Below, piece after piece: positions 9,374 through 16,998 of a stretch of DNA of 64,000 bases (position 1 is the first letter of the stretch; every line of letters begins with the position of its first letter). The notes beneath the pieces were generated by a model. The model made no database searches. It saw only the letters and a list, made by a program, of their open reading frames with translations, and was not told where the DNA came from. Source of the DNA: Paraburkholderia sp. BL21I4N1 (lineage in GTDB: Bacteria; Pseudomonadota; Gammaproteobacteria; Burkholderiales; Burkholderiaceae); contig NZ_PVEN01000001.1 of the NCBI RefSeq assembly GCF_002973525.1, positions 62,001 to 126,000 of the forward strand, given 5' to 3'. The position numbers were made by a program, and so were the translations under genes.

Positions 9374-12214
9374 ATGCCACCGCTGCGCGCTGCGAATCTG
9401 CTCGCTACCCTTGAAGGTTCACGCCTGCATTCGGCCGACTGTGCCCACTGGCAGCGCTGGGGGCCGTATCTCAGCGAGCGTCAATGGGGCACGGTGCGGG
9501 AGGATTACAGCCCGGACGGCACCGCGTGGGACTCCTTTCCGCACGACCACGCCCGCAGCCGCGCCTACCGTTGGGGAGAAGACGGTATTGCCGGTTTCGG
9601 CGACGACAAACTGAGCTGGTGCGTGTCGCTCGCGCTGTGGAACCGCAAAGATCCGATCCTGAAAGAGCGCCTGTTCGGCCTCACCAACGCGCAGGGCAAC
9701 CATGGCGAGGACGTGAAGGAGCTGTACTTCTACGTCGACGGCACGCCCACGCATTCGTATATGCGAATGCTCTACAAGTACCCGATCGCGGCCTTTCCCT
9801 ACGACGACCTCGTGCAGGAAAACGGCCGCCGCGGCGCCGACATGCCGGAGTATGAAATTCTCGATACCGGCGTGTTCGACGATTGCTGTTATTTCGACGT
9901 GCAGGTCGAATACGCGAAGCACGCGCCCGACGACATCCTGATGCGCGTGACGATCAATAATCGCGCGGACCAGGCCGCTTCGCTGGATGTGCTGCCGCAG
10001 ATCTGGGCGCGCAATTCGTGGTCCTGGAAAGAGAACAAAGACAAGCCGTCGCTGACCGCCGGCACGGATCACAACGGCAACCCGCAATTGATCGGCCATC
10101 AGCACGGCCATGATCCGATCGTGGTGACGGCCTGGTCGAAAGACGCGCCGCAGGTCGACTGGCTGTTCTGCGAGAACGACACTAACGTCAAGCGTCTGTT
10201 CAACATGGACAGCCCGGGTCCATTCAAAGACGGTTTCAACGACTACCTCGTGCATGGCGACGAACACGCGGTGCGTCGCGATAAAGGCACCAAGGCCGGT
10301 GCGCATGCATCGATCGAATTGGGTCCGCACGGACGCGCGGTGGTGTACATGCGCTGGCGTCCGCAATCGAGTCCCGACGACGTGCTGCTCGATGCCGACG
10401 CGGTCTTCGCGCACCGCATTGCCGAGGCCGACGAATTCTATGGCGCGTTGCAGCACGAAATCACCGATCCCGACGCGCGTCTCGTGCAGCGCCAGGCGCT
10501 CGCGGGCATGCTGTGGTCGAAGCAGTACTACCAGTACGACGTGCAACGCTGGCTCGACGGCGATCCGCTGCAACCCGCACCGCCCGCGAGCCGCAAAAAA
10601 GGCCGCAACACAGACTGGCGGCACCTGTGCAACGCCGACATCGTGTCGATGCCCGACAAGTGGGAGTACCCGTGGTACGCGTCGTGGGATCTGGCATTCC
10701 ACGCCGCCGCATTCGCGCTGATCGACCCCGCGTTTGCCAAGCGTCAATTGCTGCTGCTGGTGAAGGACCGCTATCAGCATCCGAACGGTCAGATACCGGC
10801 CTACGAATGGGCATTGGGCGACGCCAATCCGCCGGTGCATGCGTGGGCCGCATGGCGCGTTTATGAAATCGACCGGGCGCTCACCGGCAAGGCGGATCGC
10901 GATTTTCTGGAACTCGTGTTCCACAAGTTGCTGCTGAATTTCTCGTGGTGGGTGAACCGCAAGGACGCCGACGGCCACAACATTTTCCAGGGCGGCTTTC
11001 TCGGACTCGACAACGTCGGCATTTTCGACCGCTCTTCGCCGCTGCCCACCGGCGGTCATATCGATCAGGCCGACGGCACCGCGTGGATGGCCGCGTACGC
11101 ACTCGACCTGATGCGTATCGCGCTGGAACTCGCCTATGCGAACCACGTGTTCGTCGATATCGGCGTGAAGTTCTTTGAACACTTCCTGTATATCGCCGAA
11201 GCCGTGAGTTGCGACGACGGCTGCGAGACGGGACTCTGGGATTCGGAAGATGAATTCTTTTACGACAAGCTGCGCCTGCCTGACGGCAGCAACGTTCCGT
11301 TGCGGCTGCGCTCCATCGTCGGCCTGATTCCGCTGTTTGCCGTGCACGTGCTAGAACATCGTCTGCATGGCGGCTTGCCGGGGCTGCGCGAACGGCTGAC
11401 CTGGTTTCTCGAACATCGCCCTGATCTGGCGCGGCTGGTCTCACGCTGGAACGAACCCGGCAAGAGCAACGCGTTGCTGCTTTCGCTGTTGCGCGGACAT
11501 CGCATGAAAGCGCTGCTGCGCCGCGCGCTCGACGAAAGCGAGTTCCTGTCGGATCACGGGGTGCGGGCGCTGTCGCGGGTTCATCGCGACCAGCCGTTCG
11601 TATTCAATCACAACGGCGACAGCTTCACCGTCAAATACCTGCCGGCCGAATCCGATTCGCGCGTGTTCGGCGGCAATTCGAACTGGCGGGGCCCGGTGTG
11701 GATGCCGATGAACTATCTGCTGATCGAATCGCTGTACGAATTTCATCGCTATTACGGCGACGATTTTCGTGTGGAGTATCCGACCGGGTCTGGGCAAAAG
11801 TTCTCGCTGAGCGAAATCGCCGATGAACTCGCACGCCGCTGCACGACGCTATTCCTCAAGAACAAGGATGGCGAACGTCCGGTGATGGGTGCGTATCCGT
11901 TGCTGCAGGCCGACCCGCATTCGCGTGATCTGGTGCTGTTCCATGAGTACTTTCATGGCGACAACGGGCGCGGCGTGGGCGCTTCGCATCAGACCGGCTG
12001 GACCGGACTGGTTGCGTTGCTGCTGCAACCGCGTGCCATGGCTGCGTCGGGCAATGTGCCGTTGACCGGCGAGGGCGACCAGGCGCCGATTCCGACCGGG
12101 CCCAATGCGCAGGTCGCGACGCCGGCGTGCCCGACGGAGTTTGCGCCTGCCGCGGCGCCCGAAGCCGCGCCCGAGCCCGCACCCGCGCTCGTGACCGCAG
12201 TGACTACCAGGTAG
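9374..12214 (+). CDS. GH63-like glycoside hydrolase / glucosidase
   Basis: A 946-residue cytoplasmic protein of the MGH1-like/GH63 superfamily, as seen in LRWGPYLSERQWGTVREDY-type N-termini, YPWYASWDLAFHAAAFALI, NGQIPAYEWALGD and FGGNSNWRGPVWMPMNYLL. The start is set at the ATG at 9374, preceded by AAGGA at good spacing, rather than an upstream GTG at 9338. The C-terminal ~70 residues are a Pro/Ala-rich, probably disordered tail. It lies 51 bp behind the debranching enzyme and probably forms an operon with it. The family hydrolyses alpha-glucosidic bonds; the exact substrate (glucosylglycerate, trehalose-like or oligoglucan) is not readable from sequence. Confidence 0.85.
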   Translation: MPPLRAANLLATLEGSRLHSADCAHWQRWGPYLSERQWGTVREDYSPDGTAWDSFPHDHARSRAYRWGEDGIAGFGDDKLSWCVSLALWNRKDPILKERLFGLTNAQGNHGEDVKELYFYVDGTPTHSYMRMLYKYPIAAFPYDDLVQENGRRGADMPEYEILDTGVFDDCCYFDVQVEYAKHAPDDILMRVTINNRADQAASLDVLPQIWARNSWSWKENKDKPSLTAGTDHNGNPQLIGHQHGHDPIVVTAWSKDAPQVDWLFCENDTNVKRLFNMDSPGPFKDGFNDYLVHGDEHAVRRDKGTKAGAHASIELGPHGRAVVYMRWRPQSSPDDVLLDADAVFAHRIAEADEFYGALQHEITDPDARLVQRQALAGMLWSKQYYQYDVQRWLDGDPLQPAPPASRKKGRNTDWRHLCNADIVSMPDKWEYPWYASWDLAFHAAAFALIDPAFAKRQLLLLVKDRYQHPNGQIPAYEWALGDANPPVHAWAAWRVYEIDRALTGKADRDFLELVFHKLLLNFSWWVNRKDADGHNIFQGGFLGLDNVGIFDRSSPLPTGGHIDQADGTAWMAAYALDLMRIALELAYANHVFVDIGVKFFEHFLYIAEAVSCDDGCETGLWDSEDEFFYDKLRLPDGSNVPLRLRSIVGLIPLFAVHVLEHRLHGGLPGLRERLTWFLEHRPDLARLVSRWNEPGKSNALLLSLLRGHRMKALLRRALDESEFLSDHGVRALSRVHRDQPFVFNHNGDSFTVKYLPAESDSRVFGGNSNWRGPVWMPMNYLLIESLYEFHRYYGDDFRVEYPTGSGQKFSLSEIADELARRCTTLFLKNKDGERPVMGAYPLLQADPHSRDLVLFHEYFHGDNGRGVGASHQTGWTGLVALLLQPRAMAASGNVPLTGEGDQAPIPTGPNAQVATPACPTEFAPAAAPEAAPEPAPALVTAVTTR

Positions 12215-12272
12215 CAAGCCGAACACGTCGAGCATTAGCGGGTCGCGCGTTAGCAAGCCGTGGGCCGCGCCA

Positions 12273-12316
12273 CCCGGCGCGCAGGTTACATAAACCCGGC
12301 GCGCAGGTTACATAAA
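12273..12316. repeat. Perfect 22-bp tandem duplication upstream of zwf
   Basis: Two identical head-to-tail copies of the unit beginning CCCGGCGCGCAGGTTACATA (22 bp each, 12273-12294 and 12295-12316) in the spacer between the glucosidase and zwf. The 3' end of the zwf promoter region follows directly. It may be a recent slippage duplication or a doubled regulatory site. Confidence 0.9.
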
Positions 12317-12430
12317 CCCTACACGCCAGCGCGTCGGCCCGGTTGTAGAGTCGTTTTTGAACTGTGTGGCTTCAAGCGTGGTCTTTCATGTACCGCCACG
12401 TCTGTTCCATTGGCTTCCTGAGTGAATCCC

Positions 12431-14053
12431 ATGTCGACTACACCGAATACGCCTGCTTCCAACCGCCCCGCCACCGCTGCGGAACCCAGCTGCAAAGTCA
12501 GCGTGAGCCCGCACGACGCGCCGTCCGCTCCGGCGTCGCCAGCCGGCAAGCGGCCCGCGCCGCCGTGCACGCTGGTGATCTTCGGCGCCGGCGGCGACCT
12601 GACCAAACGGCTGCTGATGCCGGCGCTCTACAACCTCGCCGTGGATGGCCTGCTCGACGACGGCATGAAAATCATCGGCGTGAATCACGGCGAGCGCGAG
12701 ACGAGTGCATGGCGCGACGATCTGCACAAGTCGCTCGAACAGTTCGCCGCCGACAAAGCCAGCACCTTCCACGCCGGCAAGCTCGACGAAAAAGCGTGGG
12801 ACTGGGTCGGGCAACGCCTCGAATACATGGCCGGCGAATTCGAAACCGACGACGTCTTCAGCAAGCTGAAGCAGAAGCTCGATCAGGCGCAGGGCGGCAA
12901 TGTGATTTTCTATCTCGCCGTCACGTCGCGGTTCTTCAAACCGATCGTCGAGCGTCTCGGCAAAGCGGGTCTGCTGAAGGAAGGCGAGGGCGAAAGCGGG
13001 TGCTTTCGCCGCATCGTCGTGGAAAAACCGTTCGGCACCGATCTCGCGTCGGCGCGCGATCTGAACACGCACATCCTGTCGTTTGCCAAAGAATCGCAGG
13101 TGTATCGCATCGATCACTTTCTCGGCAAGGACACCGTGCAGAGCATTCTCGCGGTGCGCTTCGCGAATGCGCTGTTCGAGCCGATCTGGCGGCGCGAATA
13201 CATCGACAGCGTGCAGATCACGGCGGCGGAAACGATCGGCGTGGAAGGGCGCGGCAAGTTCTACGAGCAGACCGGCGCGTTCCGCGACATGCTGCCGAAC
13301 CACCTGTTCCAGTTGCTCGGCATGGTCGCGATGGAACCGCCCAATTCATTCGATGCGGAAGCCGTGCGCGACAAGAAGGCCGACATCATGCATGCGATCC
13401 AGCCGCTGACCGCCGACGACGTCGTGTTCGGTCAATACGAAAAGGGCCCGCCGGGTGTTGGCTATCGCGAGGAACCGGACGTGGCGCCCGACAGCACGAC
13501 GGAAACCTATGCCGCCGCGCGCGTGTACGTCGAGAACTGGCGCTGGGCCGGTGTGCCGTTCTATCTGCGTACCGGCAAGCGGCTGGCCGCACGCCGCACG
13601 GAAATTTCGGTGCAACTGAAGCCGGTGCCGTTCCGGTTATTCCGCGACACGCCCGTCGACGCGCTCACACCGAACGTGCTGACCTTGCGTATCGATCCGG
13701 CGCACGGCACCAGCTTCGACTTCAACGTCAAGACGCCGGGACCGGTCATGCAGGTCGGCGCGGTGCAGTCGTCGTTCGACTATGCGGACTTCTTCGCCGA
13801 GCGCGCGAACGTCGGCTACGAGACCTTGCTCTATGACTGCATGCTCGGCGACGAGACGCTATTCCAGCGCGCCGACAGCATCGAAACCAGTTGGGCGGCG
13901 GTCGAAGACGTGCTGCATCCGAAAGACGGCGGCGCGATGCCGGTGCATGGTTATGCCTCGGGCAGCGAAGGTCCGGCGCAAGCGGACGCGCTGCTCGCCC
14001 GCGACGGCCACGCATGGCGGCCCTTGCAACAGGCTCCAGTCGAAAAGAAGTGA
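12431..14053 (+). CDS. zwf: Glucose-6-phosphate 1-dehydrogenase
   Basis: A 540-residue protein catalysing oxidation of glucose 6-phosphate to 6-phosphogluconolactone with NAD(P)+, the entry step of the pentose phosphate and Entner-Doudoroff routes. The nucleotide-binding loop LVIFGAGGDLTKRLLMPALY and the active-site motif YRIDHFLGKDTVQ (about residue 225) are intact, followed by EPPNSFDAEAVRDKK. There is an extra ~45-residue Pro/Ala-rich N-terminal extension before the Rossmann fold. The ATG at 12431 is preferred to a GTG three codons upstream. Placed 35 bp before polyphosphate glucokinase, it can consume the sugar phosphate that enzyme makes. Confidence 0.95.
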   Translation: MSTTPNTPASNRPATAAEPSCKVSVSPHDAPSAPASPAGKRPAPPCTLVIFGAGGDLTKRLLMPALYNLAVDGLLDDGMKIIGVNHGERETSAWRDDLHKSLEQFAADKASTFHAGKLDEKAWDWVGQRLEYMAGEFETDDVFSKLKQKLDQAQGGNVIFYLAVTSRFFKPIVERLGKAGLLKEGEGESGCFRRIVVEKPFGTDLASARDLNTHILSFAKESQVYRIDHFLGKDTVQSILAVRFANALFEPIWRREYIDSVQITAAETIGVEGRGKFYEQTGAFRDMLPNHLFQLLGMVAMEPPNSFDAEAVRDKKADIMHAIQPLTADDVVFGQYEKGPPGVGYREEPDVAPDSTTETYAAARVYVENWRWAGVPFYLRTGKRLAARRTEISVQLKPVPFRLFRDTPVDALTPNVLTLRIDPAHGTSFDFNVKTPGPVMQVGAVQSSFDYADFFAERANVGYETLLYDCMLGDETLFQRADSIETSWAAVEDVLHPKDGGAMPVHGYASGSEGPAQADALLARDGHAWRPLQQAPVEKK

Positions 14054-14088
14054 TTCCATCACGCGGTTCAAACTATTCGGGGGATACC

Positions 14089-14925
14089 GTGGCAACACGC
14101 AAAACCGTGGCAGCACGTAAGACCGTGGCGACGCGCAAGACGAAAGCGACGAGCAGCACCGAGCGGATTCTGGCGATCGACGTTGGCGGCACCGGTCTGA
14201 AGGCCGCGATTATCGACGCCGACGGTCAGATGAAAACCGAACGCGTGCGGGTCGCGACGCCGCATCCGTGTACGCCGGACCAACTGGTGGATGCGCTGGC
14301 GAAGCTGGCCGGTCCGTTGATCGAACAGCAACCGCCTACGTTGATGTCGATCGGCTTTCCCGGCGTGGTGCGCAACAACCGCATCCTGACCGCGCCGCAT
14401 TTCGGCGTGGAGGGTTGGCATGACATTCCGCTGGCGGATTCGTTGGCGCAGCGCTTAGGCGGCTTGCCGGTGCGCATGATCAACGACGCCGAGATGCAGG
14501 GCTTCGCCGCGATCGAGCGGCATGGTCTCGAGTTCGTGCTGACGCTCGGCACGGGCGCGGGCACGGCCATGTTCCGCGACGGCGAACTGATGCCGCATCT
14601 CGAACTGGCCCATCACCCGGTCAGCAAGAAAGGCGTCGCCTACGACGAATACATCGGCGACGCCGCGCGCGACAAGATCGGGAATAAAACGTGGAACCGG
14701 CGCGTTAAGAAAGTGATCGGGATTCTCAGCGCGCTCGTGAACTACGACAAGCTGTGGATCGGCGGCGGCAACGCGGCACGTCTCACGTTCGATTTGCCGG
14801 CCAACGTGGCGACCGTTTCCAACGACGCGGGTATCGAAGGCGGCGCGCGTTTGTGGCACCCGAAGTCGTTCCGCGAGACGCGCCAATTGCCGGAAGCGAC
14901 GGCACGGACAGGCCGGTTCAAATGA
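14089..14925 (+). CDS. ppgK: Polyphosphate glucokinase (ROK family)
   Basis: A 278-residue ROK-family kinase that phosphorylates glucose using polyphosphate (and often ATP). The phosphate-binding loop ILAIDVGGTGLKAAIID, the sugar-binding MINDAEMQGFA, and the LTLGTGAGTAMF loop are clear. The start is the GTG at 14089, with GGGGGAT just upstream. The N-terminus carries a basic triplicated motif (ATRKT/AARKT/ATRKT), an odd short repeat that could help bind anionic polyphosphate (inference). Immediately behind zwf, it probably belongs to the same transcript. Confidence 0.9.
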   Translation: MATRKTVAARKTVATRKTKATSSTERILAIDVGGTGLKAAIIDADGQMKTERVRVATPHPCTPDQLVDALAKLAGPLIEQQPPTLMSIGFPGVVRNNRILTAPHFGVEGWHDIPLADSLAQRLGGLPVRMINDAEMQGFAAIERHGLEFVLTLGTGAGTAMFRDGELMPHLELAHHPVSKKGVAYDEYIGDAARDKIGNKTWNRRVKKVIGILSALVNYDKLWIGGGNAARLTFDLPANVATVSNDAGIEGGARLWHPKSFRETRQLPEATARTGRFK

Positions 14926-14964
14926 CTCTGCAAGCCGTGAGCGTAAAAAAAGGGGTGATGCACG

Positions 14965-15534
14965 ATGATACGGAGCGGCCGGTTTGACCTCGCGCGACGC
15001 CTGCTTTCGGTGGGCGTGTGCGCGGCATTAGCGCTTGCAGCGACGCATGGCCGTGCGGCCGAAGCGTTCGCGGTTGCTTCGCCGGGTCTGGCCGACGGCG
15101 GCACGCTGGACGCGAGCCATGCCGCGAGCGCGAGCAATTGCGGCGGCGGCAACGTGTCGCCGGCGCTGCAATGGCGCAATGTGCCCGCGGGGACGAAGAG
15201 TTACGCGGTGACGATCTTCGATCCGGACGGCGCGAAGGGCCTGGGCATCGTGCATTGGATCGTGTATGGCGTCGCGGCTTCGACGACGTCGCTCGGCGCC
15301 GGCGCCAGTTCGCCGCCCGGCAGCGTCTCCGGAACGAATCGCACGGGCGGACCGGGGTATTACGGTCCGTGTCCGCCCGTAGGCGATGTGCCGCATCACT
15401 ACGTCGCGCAGGTCTACGCGCTCGATCTGCCGCCCGATGCGTTGCCCGCCGGGCTGACGCGCGACGCTTTGCTCGCGGCCATCAAGGATCATGTGCTCGC
15501 CGCGTCGAGCACGGTGCTGCGCTACGGGCGATAA
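14965..15534 (+). CDS. YbhB/YbcL-type PEBP family protein, exported
   Basis: A 189-residue phosphatidylethanolamine-binding-protein-like fold (bacterial Raf-kinase-inhibitor-like). An N-terminal signal peptide ends near THGRAAEAF. Diagnostic segments include CGGGNVSPALQWRNVP, TKSYAVTIFDPDGA, GIVHWIVYGV and the GGPGYYGPCPP loop, which correspond to the ligand-binding pocket. It is 39 bp after ppgK and may be co-transcribed, but its periplasmic location makes a metabolic link unclear. The molecular function of bacterial members is not settled. Confidence 0.9.
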   Translation: MIRSGRFDLARRLLSVGVCAALALAATHGRAAEAFAVASPGLADGGTLDASHAASASNCGGGNVSPALQWRNVPAGTKSYAVTIFDPDGAKGLGIVHWIVYGVAASTTSLGAGASSPPGSVSGTNRTGGPGYYGPCPPVGDVPHHYVAQVYALDLPPDALPAGLTRDALLAAIKDHVLAASSTVLRYGR

Positions 15535-15549
15535 ATCACGTCGCGGCGC

Positions 15550-16551
15550 CTAGCGCGCCGCGTCGCCCCAGCGGTATTCCACGCTCGCCTCGTCGAGTTG
15601 CGTCTTGATTTGCGGGTCGAGCACCCACTCCGAAGCCGCGAGCGTGTCGCTCAATTGCTCCGCACGGCTTGCGCCGATAATCGCCGACGTGATCTGCGGA
15701 TTCGCCAACACCCACGCCAGCGAAACGCGCGTCAACGACTCGCCGGTCGGCGCCGCGATGGCCTGCAAGCGTTCGATCGTTTCGAACTCGCGTTGATGCC
15801 AGTAACGCGCCTGGTACATCGCGCCAGCCTTGCCGACAGTCTCGGTGAAACGTCCCGAGGTCGGCGTGGCATCCAGCTTGTGCTTGCCGGTCAGCAAGCC
15901 GCCCGCGAGCGGGTTATACGGCATGACGGCGAGATGCTCTTCGGCGGCCAGCGGCAGCAACTCCCGCTCGATCTGGCGGAACAGCAGGTTGTAGCGCGGC
16001 TGCACCGAAACGAAGCGCGCCACGCGCAGCACATCGGCGCGGCCCAGCGCGAGCGCCAGCCGGTACGCGAGAAAATTCGACACGCCCACATAGCGCGCTT
16101 TGCCGGATCGCACGATTACGTCCAGCGCTTCGAGCGTTTCGTCGAGCGGCGTGTTCGCGTCGTCGGAGTGGAGCTGGTAGAGGTCCACGTAGTCGGTGCC
16201 AAGACGGCGCAGCGACGCGTCGATCGCATCCAGCAGATGTTTGCGCGACGCGCCCTGGTCCCACGCCGACGGCCCCATCTTGCCGACGGCCTTCGTCGCG
16301 AGAATGAAGCGGTCGCGCTTGCCCTTCAGCCAGCGCCCGACGATTTCTTCCGTACGTCCGGCCAGACCCTCGCCGCCGCCGAGCGGATACACGTTGGCCG
16401 TATCGATGAAATTCACGCCGGCCTCCGCGGCCGTGTCGAGAATGCGCTGCGAGGCGTCCTCTTCAGTCTGCAGACCAAAAGTCATCGTGCCGAGACACAG
16501 TCGCGAAACATTCAGGCCGGTGCGGCCGAATTGGCGGTATTGCATGGTCAA
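15550..16551 (-). CDS. Aldo/keto reductase
   Basis: A 333-residue NADPH-dependent TIM-barrel oxidoreductase. Visible elements are the N-terminal RQFGRTGLNVSRLCLGTMTFG, the catalytic NFIDTANVYPLGGGE (Asp and Tyr of the tetrad), ILATKAVGKMG (Lys), YVDLYQLHSDD (His), and the C-terminal cofactor loop AIIGASRAEQL. It is convergent with the PEBP gene and transcribed away from the iron-receptor promoter. The group (AKR11/12/13-like) reduces small aldehydes and ketones; the substrate is not predictable. Confidence 0.93.
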   Translation of the reverse strand: MTMQYRQFGRTGLNVSRLCLGTMTFGLQTEEDASQRILDTAAEAGVNFIDTANVYPLGGGEGLAGRTEEIVGRWLKGKRDRFILATKAVGKMGPSAWDQGASRKHLLDAIDASLRRLGTDYVDLYQLHSDDANTPLDETLEALDVIVRSGKARYVGVSNFLAYRLALALGRADVLRVARFVSVQPRYNLLFRQIERELLPLAAEEHLAVMPYNPLAGGLLTGKHKLDATPTSGRFTETVGKAGAMYQARYWHQREFETIERLQAIAAPTGESLTRVSLAWVLANPQITSAIIGASRAEQLSDTLAASEWVLDPQIKTQLDEASVEYRWGDAAR

Positions 16552-16998
16552 CTCCGAGGTGAACGGAACAGTGAGGACAGAGGTGTTGCAAAAAGGATAA
16601 ACCGTGTCGTGATTTCGTGTCGGTGATCGGGCTCACGATTTGTTACCCGTTTGAAAGCAAGTTCATGCAGAGTGGCTTTCAATCACATTGATCTGTTTTA
16701 CTTTGCGCTTGTCTAATTTTTACAAAACCGTAATAAACGGATCGCGCCGTCGCATTGAAAATTACGTTATCCATACGCTCGTAAAATACCGAAATAATTC
16801 CATTTCACGAAGTAAGAGATGCCGACGTTGATGCCGCTTTATGCGTATGGAATGATATCGATTCTCATTTAACCATCAGCCAGCCATCCCGTCGTTCCTG
16901 CTTCATCCAGGAGACCGGCAGCCAGCCAAATGCAGCTTTGTCATTGATCGCATGCGCAGACATGCGCATCCGGCAAGCGCACCTCCGACGGGATTTCC
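16552..16998. other. AT-rich divergent regulatory region upstream of siderophore receptor
   Basis: About 450 bp between the aldo/keto reductase and the receptor gene, distinctly AT-richer than the flanks. It holds no convincing gene and contains the Fur-box-like palindrome listed separately. Confidence 0.6.
16851..16869 (+). promoter_or_regulatory. Probable Fur box upstream of siderophore receptor
   Basis: The 19-bp stretch AATGATATCGATTCTCATT has dyad ends (AATGA/TCATT) and resembles the Fur consensus of GATAAT-type repeats. It sits about 130 bp upstream of a TonB-dependent siderophore receptor operon, the expected position for iron-dependent repression. Assignment is by eye. Confidence 0.6.

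Noticed and set aside
12364..13836. A 490-codon plus-strand frame overlapping zwf
   Set aside because: It is an alternative frame over a well-recognised G6P dehydrogenase and shows an Arg/Ala-rich shadow composition.
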